Part shown: piece by piece, positions 15,162 through 22,691 of the stretch | Layout of the letters: each line of letters begins with the position of its first letter | Position numbering within the stretch: the stretch's first letter is position 1 | Assembly (NCBI RefSeq): GCF_010868145.1 | Contig: NZ_JAAGUY010000019.1 | Coordinates: forward strand, 55,905-119,904 | Direction: 5' to 3' | DNA length: 64,000 nucleotides | Source: Nocardia cyriacigeorgica | Lineage (GTDB): Bacteria > Actinomycetota > Actinomycetes > Mycobacteriales > Mycobacteriaceae | Notes under the pieces: generated by a model | What the model saw: only the letters and a program-made list of their open reading frames with translations | Database searches by the model: none | What the model was told of the DNA's origin: nothing | Program-made: the position numbers and the translations under genes

Positions 15162-16046
15162 CTAGCCGACCGCACTCCTGTCGCCGTCGGGGGCAAACGC
15201 GGATGCGTGATCGGCCGCCCACTCCGCGAAAGTACGCGGCGCACGGCCGAGGACGCGGTGGACATCGTCGGTGACGACGGCATTGCGACCCTCGAGGACA
15301 TAACGCTGACCGGCGAGTGCGCCGTCGACGTACTCGGCGGTCATACCGGCCTCCAGCATGTGTTGGCGGGCGGTGTCCTCCGGAAGATCGGCGACGGGCA
15401 CCTCGCGGCCGAGCGCTGCACCGAGAATCGCAGCCTGATCCGGGACGCTGAGCAGTTCGGCGCCGGTGAGGGTGTAGGTGTGTCCGGCATGTCCCTCTGC
15501 CGTCAGAGCTTCGACGGCAACCGCTGCGATATCGCGTGGATCGATGATGCCTTGCGTGGCGGTCCCGGTGAGGTTCGGTGCCGGATGCCCGGCACGCAGG
15601 GCATCCAACCAGCGCAGTGTGTTGGAGGCAAAGGAGCTGGGGCGCAGGATCGTCCATTCCAGGCCGCTGTCGCGGACCGCCTGCTCGCCGGGCAGATGCC
15701 AGGTGCCGACCCGGCCGAGCGCGGGATCGCCCGTGCCTATCGCAGAGAGTTTCACGACGCGCTGCACCCCGGCCGAAACGGCGGTTGTGATGAGGGCGCG
15801 GTCGGTGTCGATATCGTCGGGGCCGAGGACGCTGACGAGGAAGACGGCTCGGGTTCCGGTCATAGCCGCGGCCATGGATGCGGGATCGGTGTAGTCGCCG
15901 CGCACCACCTCGATGCCGCTCGGGACGGTGGCGCGTTCGGGGTCGCGCGTCACCGCACGGACCTTGTCGCCACGTCCGGCCAGTTGCCGGAGGATCTCAC
16001 TGCCGATGGTGCCGGTCGCGCCGGTTACGAGAATCATGCCGACCAT
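15162..16046 (-). CDS. NmrA-like atypical short-chain dehydrogenase/NAD(P)-binding protein
   Basis: About 294 residues from ATG 16046; ATG 16037 begins directly with the fold and is equally possible. The Rossmann motif MILVTGATGTIGSEILRQL is at the N-terminus, then RAVTRDPER (NADP-binding Arg), GDYTDPASM, and KLSAIGTGD instead of a catalytic YxxxK, as in NmrA/HSCARG-type proteins. These are redox sensors or atypical quinone reductases. It is divergent from the AraC regulator gene over a 77-base region containing a palindrome, which suggests that regulator controls it. Confidence 0.85.
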   Translation of the reverse strand: MVGMILVTGATGTIGSEILRQLAGRGDKVRAVTRDPERATVPSGIEVVRGDYTDPASMAAAMTGTRAVFLVSVLGPDDIDTDRALITTAVSAGVQRVVKLSAIGTGDPALGRVGTWHLPGEQAVRDSGLEWTILRPSSFASNTLRWLDALRAGHPAPNLTGTATQGIIDPRDIAAVAVEALTAEGHAGHTYTLTGAELLSVPDQAAILGAALGREVPVADLPEDTARQHMLEAGMTAEYVDGALAGQRYVLEGRNAVVTDDVHRVLGRAPRTFAEWAADHASAFAPDGDRSAVG

Positions 16047-16114
16047 CGTGGCGGTTCGATGACCGGGAGTTATAGGAATATTCGGCACACTCGCGGAGCT
16101 GAAATTGGGCCTAT

Positions 16115-16132
16115 TGTGATCAGGTGATCACA
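16115..16132. promoter_or_regulatory. Perfect palindrome over the araC-type start codon
   Basis: TGTGATCA-GG-TGATCACA: 8-bp perfect arms with a 2-base spacer, covering the GTG start (16124) of the AraC-type gene and lying in the divergent region with the NmrA-like gene. It is probably an operator of autoregulation. The arm spacing differs from a CRP site, which has six bases between TGTGA and TCACA. Confidence 0.5.
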
Positions 16133-16933
16133 GCCGAGACGCCCGCGCGCAACATCGACCTGCTGGAGTCGCGCGTGCCGGTGCCGGAGTCATTGCGGCC
16201 GTGGCTGACCGACCTGGGGCGAATTCCGACGGTCACCGACCTCCAGGGGGCGTTCGTCTACATCCCGCAGGCCATGACGTCGGTGGTGCTGCGTACCGAG
16301 GCCTTGGGGCGCACGGAGGCATTTGTGGTGGGGCCGCAGACTCGCGCGTCGTACTCGAAGGCCGACAAACCCGGCGACTGCCTGCGTATTCGACTGGCCC
16401 CTGGCACTGCCCGGCAGTTGCTCGGTGTTCGCGCTGCGGAACTCGCCGACGGCGTATTCCCCCTCGCCGATATGCCCGGAGCGGTAGGTGTTCTCGCCAA
16501 CGAGTTGACACATAGACCGACAGCGGACATGTTGTCGTTCCTGGAAGAAGCTCTTCCGCAACATATTTCGGAAACCGAGACGCAGCGTTCCCATCGTCGA
16601 CTGCTGCGGAACGCCGTCGACGCGATCGGTGCCGGTACAACCACGGCGATACCGGATCTCGCCGCGGAGCTCACGGTGAGCGAGCGCCAGCTACGTAATC
16701 TCTTTGCTACGGGTATCGGTGTGTCGCCCAAACACTTCGAGCGGATCTGCCGAGTGCGCGGCATTCTCGTGCGGGCTGGAACTACGCCATGGGCAGAAGT
16801 GGCCGCCACCGCCGGCTACTACGACCAATCACATCTGTCCGCCGACTTCCGGTCACTCATGGGTGTACCACCGGCCACCTTCTTCCGAGGCGAGCTGCCC
16901 GCGCCGACCGCTTGCAGGGGTCCTAACCGGTAA
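16124..16933 (+). CDS. AraC-family transcriptional regulator
   Basis: 269 residues from GTG 16124; there is no better start downstream and no clear ribosome-binding site, so the mRNA may be leaderless. The N-terminal DUF6597-like sensing domain (about 10-130) is followed by the AraC HTH at about 165-260: IPDLAAELTVSERQLRNLF, then GVSPKHFERICRVR and WAEVAATAGYYDQSHLSADF. It is divergent from the NmrA-like oxidoreductase, whose substrate or a related stress signal it may sense. Confidence 0.9.
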   Translation: MITAETPARNIDLLESRVPVPESLRPWLTDLGRIPTVTDLQGAFVYIPQAMTSVVLRTEALGRTEAFVVGPQTRASYSKADKPGDCLRIRLAPGTARQLLGVRAAELADGVFPLADMPGAVGVLANELTHRPTADMLSFLEEALPQHISETETQRSHRRLLRNAVDAIGAGTTTAIPDLAAELTVSERQLRNLFATGIGVSPKHFERICRVRGILVRAGTTPWAEVAATAGYYDQSHLSADFRSLMGVPPATFFRGELPAPTACRGPNR

Positions 16934-16980
16934 CGTGGCCAGAAGAGCCGGTTTCCTGCTGGGTCAGGTCACAAGTGCGA

Positions 16981-17562
16981 TCACGGAGGGCTGTCGGCGA
17001 GTATGTCGGTCAGCACTCGCGTGCCTTTGGCGACGTCGGTCGCGACATCCAGGTCGAGGTGCACTTCGAGATCCGCTTCGTCGGCCGCGCCATCGTGATG
17101 GGTGAGGCCGTCATCGGTAATGACATAGTGCAACGTCGTCTCGCCGATATGCACTGTGACCGTTCCCGTCGGAACCACTTCGGCGACGGCGCGTCCGAGC
17201 GGTAGTGCGAACCAGTGTGCGCGGACGGCGTCGGTGGTGCGACGCTCGCCGAGCAGCGGGGTGCCCCATACGGACAGCGCTTCCAGTACCGGCCGCAACC
17301 CCATACCGGCGGCGGTGAGTTCGTACAGGGCCGTCGTTGCGCGAGGACCCACCCGCCGGCGCGTGAGAATCCCCTCTCGTTCGAGCTCCTTCAGCCGCGC
17401 GGCCAGCACATCGGTGCTGATACCTGGCAGGTCGGCGAACAGATCGCTGTACCGGCGTGGCCCGGCGGTGAGTTCGCGGACCACCAGTAGCGCCCAGCGG
17501 TCGCCGACGACCTCGAGGGCCCGGCTCACAGCGCAATGGTGATCGTAGTTTCGGCGTGGCAC
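16981..17562 (-). CDS. HxlR-family winged-helix regulator with C-terminal SCP2-like domain
   Basis: 193 residues. The HxlR domain (about 8-100) shows CAVSRALEVVGDRWALLVVR, ELTAGPRRYSDL, and GISTDVLAARLKELEREGIL. The first Cys (residue 10) is in the position used for redox or aldehyde sensing in some HxlR proteins. A SCP2/sterol-carrier-like tail (about 120-190) may bind a lipophilic ligand. The gene is divergent from the aminotransferase; two 17-bp palindromes (17582-17619) stand 20 bases before its ATG, almost certainly its own operators. Confidence 0.9.
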   Translation of the reverse strand: MPRRNYDHHCAVSRALEVVGDRWALLVVRELTAGPRRYSDLFADLPGISTDVLAARLKELEREGILTRRRVGPRATTALYELTAAGMGLRPVLEALSVWGTPLLGERRTTDAVRAHWFALPLGRAVAEVVPTGTVTVHIGETTLHYVITDDGLTHHDGAADEADLEVHLDLDVATDVAKGTRVLTDILADSPP

Positions 17563-17581
17563 CCTGCCACTCTAACCTCGG

Positions 17582-17619
17582 ACTTGGAAAATCCAAGTGC
17601 TAACTTGGATTTTCCAAGT
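17582..17619. promoter_or_regulatory. Tandem 17-bp palindromic operators of the HxlR regulator
   Basis: ACTTGGAAAATCCAAGT (17582-17598) and, four bases later, its reverse complement ACTTGGATTTTCCAAGT (17603-17619). Each has perfect 7-bp arms, ACTTGGA and TCCAAGT, around a 3-base centre. They occupy most of the region between hxlR (start 17562) and the aminotransferase (start 17654). The 21-bp repeat distance is two helical turns, so two dimers would bind on the same face. Confidence 0.8.
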
Positions 17620-17653
17620 AGAGTTACGCCATCCACATCGAAAGAGGGCGTCC

Positions 17654-18865
17654 ATGCAGGTCAAGCAGTCGAGCAAGTTGTCGGGAGTGTCGTACGAGAT
17701 TCGCGGCCCGGTAGCCGAGCACGCCGCGCGACTGGAAGCCGAAGGGCATCACGTGGTGAAGCTCAATACCGGTAACCCGCTGCCGTTCGGATTCGAGGCA
17801 CCCGAGGAGATCCTGCAGGACATCGTTCGGACCCTGCCGAATTCGAGCGGTTACTCCAGCTCGAAGGGCCTGCTCTCGGCTCGTCGCGCGGTGGTGCAGT
17901 ACTACCAGACGCTCGGGCTGCCCGACGTCGATGTCGAGGAGGTGTTCCTCGGTAACGGCGTTTCCGAACTGATCATGATGGCCATGACAGCGTTGCTGGA
18001 AAACGGTGACGAAGTACTCGTCCCCGCACCGGATTTCCCGCTGTGGACCGCCGCGACCGCCCTCAACGGCGGCCGGGCCGTGCACTACATGTGCGACGAA
18101 TCCGCCGACTGGTTCCCCGATGTCGCCGATATCGAGTCGAAGATCACCGAACGCACCCGCGCGATCGTCATCATCAACCCGAACAACCCCACCGGCGCGG
18201 TGTATTCGCAGGATGTGCTGCGCGACATCCTCGAAGTGGCCCGCCGCCACAACCTCATGGTGTTCTCCGACGAGATCTACGACAAGATCTACTACGACGG
18301 CGGCGCTCACACCGCGACGGCCGCCCTGGCCCCGGACCTGCTGTGCTTGACGTTCTCGGGTCTGTCCAAAGGCTATCGCTGCGCGGGCTTTCGCTCCGGC
18401 TGGATGGTGGTGTCGGGCCCGACCCAGCACGCCGCGAACTACCTGGAGGGCCTGACGATGCTCGCCGGTCTTCGCCTCTGCGCGAATGTCCCCGGCCAGC
18501 AGGTGATCCAGGCCGCCCTCGGCGGGCATCAGAGCATCTACGACCTCACTCTGCCCGGCGGACGCCTCCGCGAGCAGCGTGACCGCGCGTGGGAAGCGCT
18601 CAACGACATCCCCGGAATCTCCTGTGTGAAACCCAAAGGCGCGCTCTACGCGTTCCCCAAGATCGATCTCGAACTGTATCCGATCCACGACGATGAGAAG
18701 TTCGTGCTGGATCTACTGCTGCAGGAGAAGCTGCACATCGTGCAGGGCACCGGCTTCAATTGGCCGCGCCCCGACCACTTCCGCATCGTCACCCTGCCGC
18801 ATGCCGACGATCTCGAAGCCATCATCGAACGGATCGGGCGCTTCCTGGCCACCTACCGGCAGTAG
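17654..18865 (+). CDS. alaA: Alanine/aspartate-type aminotransferase (AlaA-like, class I PLP enzyme)
   Basis: 403 residues from ATG 17654 with GAGGGC upstream; the in-frame start at 17597 lies inside the operators and is rejected. It is closely similar in pattern to mycobacterial AspC (Rv0337c) and E. coli AlaA: VSYEIRGPV, KLNTGNPLPFGFEAP, FLGNGVSELI, VIINPNNPTGAVYS, FSDEIYDKI, then LSGLSKGYR-like FSGLSKGYRCAGFRSGW with the PLP-binding Lys at about 251. It should transfer the amino group between alanine and 2-oxoglutarate. Having an aminotransferase under an HxlR regulator is unusual for a housekeeping gene and hints at a second, inducible copy. Confidence 0.88.
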   Translation: MQVKQSSKLSGVSYEIRGPVAEHAARLEAEGHHVVKLNTGNPLPFGFEAPEEILQDIVRTLPNSSGYSSSKGLLSARRAVVQYYQTLGLPDVDVEEVFLGNGVSELIMMAMTALLENGDEVLVPAPDFPLWTAATALNGGRAVHYMCDESADWFPDVADIESKITERTRAIVIINPNNPTGAVYSQDVLRDILEVARRHNLMVFSDEIYDKIYYDGGAHTATAALAPDLLCLTFSGLSKGYRCAGFRSGWMVVSGPTQHAANYLEGLTMLAGLRLCANVPGQQVIQAALGGHQSIYDLTLPGGRLREQRDRAWEALNDIPGISCVKPKGALYAFPKIDLELYPIHDDEKFVLDLLLQEKLHIVQGTGFNWPRPDHFRIVTLPHADDLEAIIERIGRFLATYRQ

Positions 18866-19661
18866 TGGTCGAGATGCCGTCCGTCGAGCCATCGCCGGCC
18901 GGATCCACGCGCGCGAGCCTGGTCCAGCCGGTCCAGCCTCGCTGGGCCAGCAGCTCGATCAGGCGACGGGCCGGCGGCCAGGTGTCGAATGCCAGAGTGT
19001 CCAACAGCTCGACCAATGCTGCCTCGATTGCGCCGCCGAGGTAGTCCTCGCCATGTTCATCCGCTATTTGGGTGATGTAGACGGTCATCGTGTCGGCGAG
19101 CTCGATCAGCTCCCGGTCGTCGGCGCGGTCGAGTGCCAGGCCGAGGATGCGATAGAAATCGATGAGCTGCGGGTCGTCGAGTTGTTTCTGCTTACGTGCC
19201 AGCCATTCCGGGACATGGTCGGGAGCGTGCGCGACGAGTGGGATCCAGCCGTCGCGCTCGAGCTCGACTATCCGCTCATCGATCCCGAGTGCCCGTAGCC
19301 GGTCGAGGAATTCGACTATTTCCTGGGGCAGAGCCAGGTTGTCCCCGGTGGTGAGGCGGGCGATCTGTTCGCGGTGCCGCTGCCGCCGGCTGATCTCATC
19401 CTGTAACCGCGTGTCGATATCGGCCACCGCCGCGGCGAATTCGTTCTCATCGGCCCGGAGCAGTTCTCGCACGCGTGCCAGTGGGACCCCGGACTGGGCG
19501 AGGATCTTGATTCTGATCAACTCGACCAGGGCGTTGGCGGGGTACCTGCGATAGCCGGAGTGGTCTCGCTCCGGCTCTGGCAACAGCCCTTTGGTGTGGT
19601 AGTGCCGCACCGCCCGCACCGTTACTCCGGCGTACGATGCCAGCTCGCCGATGGTCAGCAT
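18822..19661 (-). CDS. MerR-family regulator with large effector domain
   Basis: 279 residues. The MerR HTH starts at residue 1: MLTIGELASYAGVTVRAVRH, YHTKGLLPEPERD, GYRRYPANALVELIRIKIL. A coiled-coil (about 85-115, DTRLQDEISRRQRHREQIAR) and a helical effector domain of about 160 residues follow, as in TipA-like or drug-sensing MerR proteins; no metal-binding cysteines are present. Its 3' end overlaps the convergent aminotransferase gene by 44 bases. It may control the alpha/beta hydrolase gene transcribed in the same direction upstream of it. Confidence 0.85.
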   Translation of the reverse strand: MLTIGELASYAGVTVRAVRHYHTKGLLPEPERDHSGYRRYPANALVELIRIKILAQSGVPLARVRELLRADENEFAAAVADIDTRLQDEISRRQRHREQIARLTTGDNLALPQEIVEFLDRLRALGIDERIVELERDGWIPLVAHAPDHVPEWLARKQKQLDDPQLIDFYRILGLALDRADDRELIELADTMTVYITQIADEHGEDYLGGAIEAALVELLDTLAFDTWPPARRLIELLAQRGWTGWTRLARVDPAGDGSTDGISTTTAGRWPGSARSVR

Positions 19662-19699
19662 GGGTAAGTCTCCTCGAACACGGGTGCTGATGATGAGCC

Positions 19700-20500
19700 T
19701 CAGACGGCTGGATGTCCTCGCCCGCGGATGATCTCGGCGAGGGGGGAGGCATGCGTGACGACGAGTCCGTGGTCGGCGTCGAGCCAGGACACGGCAGTGC
19801 GTGGACGCTCGCGGGCCAGTCGCTCGATGCCTGCCCGCCAGTTCCGGTTGTACCGCCCGACGCGCTCGTCCTCGCTGTCACCTGCCATCGAAGCCGACAT
19901 GATCATGCGGATCGGGCAGTCGATATCCCGGTACCGGTCGAGGATTCCGGATCGAATCACGTCCAGCTCGACGTTGATGTCGAGGATCTGTTGCACGGTC
20001 AGCAGCATCTGACGCGGAGTACCCCTGGCGGTCTCATGCACACTCACGAGTTCCTCCCACAGTTGGCGAAACCATGGCATGTCGGCCTCGGTGAGGAACG
20101 GTTCGGGCACTGGATTCGCGCCGTCGATGAGTACGAGTTCGGCGACGTCGTCGGGGTGTTCGGCGGCATAGTGCACGATCACATCCGCGCCGAGCGAGTG
20201 GCCGACGAGCACCGGCGCCGAGGGTAGGCCGTGCCGTCGGAGCTCCGCCATCACGGCGACGAAATCGCCGCGGAACGCCGTGAAGGAGTAGTGCGCCGCC
20301 CCCGACGAAAGGCCATGGCCGCGCAGGTCGAAAGTCAGTACGTCGAAATCGCGCCGTAACAGGTGGGTGAGCTCGTGCAGATCGACTTGTGTCGTCATGA
20401 GCCCGGGGCATAGGACCAGCGGTCGTCCTCGGCCGCCCCGAGATACCGGAATCGTGACTCCGTCATGGTGGACCGTGAACTGATCGGGTGTCGCCGTCAT
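19700..20500 (-). CDS. Alpha/beta hydrolase
   Basis: 266 residues from ATG 20500 (MTATPDQFTVHHDG); longer frames run into the divergent gene. Core motifs: LVLCPGLMTT (oxyanion loop), FDLRGHGLSSG, the nucleophile elbow GHSLGADV with Ser at about 114, LIDGANP, and the C-terminal DADHGLVVTH with the catalytic His. The substrate cannot be inferred. It lies 38 bases upstream of the MerR gene on the same strand, so the two may be co-transcribed, and it is divergent from the QorB-like gene. Confidence 0.82.
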   Translation of the reverse strand: MTATPDQFTVHHDGVTIPVSRGGRGRPLVLCPGLMTTQVDLHELTHLLRRDFDVLTFDLRGHGLSSGAAHYSFTAFRGDFVAVMAELRRHGLPSAPVLVGHSLGADVIVHYAAEHPDDVAELVLIDGANPVPEPFLTEADMPWFRQLWEELVSVHETARGTPRQMLLTVQQILDINVELDVIRSGILDRYRDIDCPIRMIMSASMAGDSEDERVGRYNRNWRAGIERLARERPRTAVSWLDADHGLVVTHASPLAEIIRGRGHPAV

Positions 20501-20639
20501 GCCGCCATACTGCGACCTTGCCCCTGCGTCATGGTCAACCACCGGGTGCCGCCGGTTCGCGAGATGCCACGGAGCGCGCACTACCGACTCGCCCACCGAG
20601 GTGCGGCTGTCTCGTGTCCAACGCCCATACGATCGAGCC

Positions 20640-21479
20640 ATGAGCGAGCTGATCGCAGTCAGTGGGGCGACCGGGGCGATCGGCGGCCGGGTGGCGCGCA
20701 GGCTGGCTTCCGTGGGAATCGAGCAGCGGTTGCTCGGCCGTAATGCCGCACGGGCGCCGCAGCTTCCCGGTGCGCATTTCGCGGTGGCCGATTACGCCGA
20801 TCCCGCGAGTGTGCGCACGGCACTCGCCGGTGTCGGCACCTTTTTGTTCGTCTCGGCCACCGAAACGCGCGATCGCGCCGACCGGCAGCGGGCCGTGGTT
20901 GCCGCCGCCGTCGCCGCGGGGGTGCGCCGCATCGTCTACGTCTCCTTCGTCGGCGCAGCACCCGATTGCACCTTCACCTTCGGACGTGATCACTGGTGGA
21001 CCGAACAGGAAATCCGCGCCTGCGGCCTGGAGTTCACCTTCCTGCGAGACAACTTCTATCAGGACATGCTGCCCCTGCTCGCCGGCGAAGACGGCGTCAT
21101 CCGTGGCCCCGCCGGTGACGGGCGGATCGGCGCCGTTGCTCGCGACGATGTCGCCGACGTCGCGGTCGCCGTCCTCACCGGCGCCGAACACGACAGCCAC
21201 ACCTACGATGTCACGGGACCCCGGGCCTTCACGCTCACCGAAGCTGCCGCCATGATCAGCGACGCCACCGGCCGTTCTATCACCTATCACCCCGAATCAC
21301 TCGACGAGGCGTATGCGAGCCGTGCCGAATACGGTGCCGAGGAGTGGGAACTAACCGGCTGGGTGAGCTCCTATCAGGCGATGGCCACCGGCGAACTCGA
21401 CGTCGTCACCGATACGGTGTCGAGGCTCACCGGCCATCCCGCCAAGGACTTCACCGAACTGCTGGCCGAAACGACGTAG
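20640..21479 (+). CDS. NmrA/QorB-like NAD(P)-dependent oxidoreductase
   Basis: 279 residues from ATG 20640 (MSELIAVSGATGAIGGRVAR). It carries the Rossmann GATGAIG motif, LLGRNAARAPQLP, then VADYADPASV, YVSFVGAAP, and the long Tyr/Trp-rich substrate part (WWTEQEIRACGLEFTFLR). This pattern matches quinone oxidoreductase 2 (QorB), which reduces quinones with NADPH. The next gene begins 36 bases downstream with its own ribosome-binding site, so they may form an operon dealing with catechols and quinones. Confidence 0.82.
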   Translation: MSELIAVSGATGAIGGRVARRLASVGIEQRLLGRNAARAPQLPGAHFAVADYADPASVRTALAGVGTFLFVSATETRDRADRQRAVVAAAVAAGVRRIVYVSFVGAAPDCTFTFGRDHWWTEQEIRACGLEFTFLRDNFYQDMLPLLAGEDGVIRGPAGDGRIGAVARDDVADVAVAVLTGAEHDSHTYDVTGPRAFTLTEAAAMISDATGRSITYHPESLDEAYASRAEYGAEEWELTGWVSSYQAMATGELDVVTDTVSRLTGHPAKDFTELLAETT

Positions 21480-21515
21480 TGACGGCGACGAAGCGCGACG
21501 ACTGAGGAGGCCGGA

Positions 21516-22370
21516 GTGCCGACGACCCGCATGCCCGCGGCGTTCCTGGGACACGGCAATCCCATGAACGCCATCGAACGCAACCGCTACACCGAGGCGT
21601 GGCGCGCCTTCGGCGCTTCGGTTCCGCGTCCACGCGCGATCCTGGTGATCTCCGCGCACTGGTACATCAATGCCACCGCGGTCACCGCGATGCCGCATCC
21701 GCGCACCATCCACGATTTCTATGGCTTTCCACCCGAACTGTTCGAGGTGCAATACCCGGCGCCGGGCCTGCCCGCGCTGGCCGATCAGGTCGCCGACGTC
21801 GCTGAACCGCATTGGGTCGGCTGCGATGCCGACAGCTGGGGTATCGATCACGGCACCTGGTCTGTGCTGGTTCACGCCTTCCCGGACGCCTCGATCCCGG
21901 TCGTCCAGCTCTCCCTGAATGCCTACAAGGACCTCGACTACCACCTGGATCTGGGCCGCAAGCTGGCGCCGCTGCGCGATGACGGCGTGCTCATCGTCGG
22001 CAGCGGCAATATCGTGCACAATCTGCGTGCCATCGATATGGGCCTGCCCGACAGCGGCTACGACTGGGCATTGCGGTTCGACGACGACGCCCGCGATGTC
22101 CTGACCAGCTCTCCCACCGAGGTCGCCGCACTGGACCGGCACCCGGATTTCGCCGCCGCCGTACCGACCCCCGACCACTATTTGCCGCTGCTCTACATCG
22201 CGGGCCTTGCCGGTGACGAGCCGCTCACACCGCTGGTACAGGGCCACGCGAGCGGATCGATCTCCATGGCCGCCTACGCGCTGGACGCGAGCTGCCCGGA
22301 CAACGCGGCCGATATGCCTGGCGCACCGGATCTACCCACCGACGTGCCCGCCACCGACAGCAATATGTAG
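21516..22370 (+). CDS. ygiD: 4,5-DOPA dioxygenase extradiol (LigB family)
   Basis: 284 residues from GTG 21516 with GAGGAGG upstream. LigB-type class III extradiol dioxygenases open catechol rings with a non-haem metal. Visible metal and active-site residues: AAFLGHGNPMN (His near 13), VISAHWYI (His about 50), GIDHGTWSVLVHAFP (His about 111) and GSGNIVHNL. This is the YgiD/DODA group acting on L-DOPA or related catechols. The C-terminal 20 residues (Pro/Asp-rich) look unstructured. A preceding quinone reductase-like gene fits catechol/quinone handling (inference). Confidence 0.88.
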   Translation: MPTTRMPAAFLGHGNPMNAIERNRYTEAWRAFGASVPRPRAILVISAHWYINATAVTAMPHPRTIHDFYGFPPELFEVQYPAPGLPALADQVADVAEPHWVGCDADSWGIDHGTWSVLVHAFPDASIPVVQLSLNAYKDLDYHLDLGRKLAPLRDDGVLIVGSGNIVHNLRAIDMGLPDSGYDWALRFDDDARDVLTSSPTEVAALDRHPDFAAAVPTPDHYLPLLYIAGLAGDEPLTPLVQGHASGSISMAAYALDASCPDNAADMPGAPDLPTDVPATDSNM

Positions 22371-22691
22371 CCCTCCGGGTTGCTCTCGGATAGCCACGCG
22401 GCGGCAGTGAACCGCGTAAGCTTGCGCCCAGTTGCCCAAGCGCTGGCACAGGTGGGCGAAAACATACCGATCGCGGTCGCCGAGAGTTTCCCGCCGTGTG
22501 GGTGGGTGCCGTCGAGACCAGCGATCGCCGTAGGGGAGCGCCCCGCTTTCGTCCCATAACCGGTGACTTCCGTTCCGGCAGCACATATCCGAACGCGCGA
22601 GTCGAAAGGAGCGTCACGTTGTGAAGCAGGCGCCGTCGGGGCCCGCCGGCGCTGGTGACCGCAGTCGGTAACGCCGAGATGGGATGTGACA
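22371..22691. other. Leader region of the Clp-type gene; no gene seen
   Basis: About 320 bases. Frames on both strands are not protein-like. No HspR (CTTGAGT-N7-ACTCAAG) or CIRCE element was noticed upstream of the chaperone gene. Confidence 0.4.

Noticed and set aside
15012..16127. 371-codon plus-strand frame opposite the NmrA-like gene
   Set aside because: Antisense shadow; the minus-strand frame has a clear Rossmann fold and start.
16115..16132. CRP-type site (TGTGA...TCACA)
   Set aside because: The arms are eight bases apart instead of six; more likely an operator of the AraC-type regulator.
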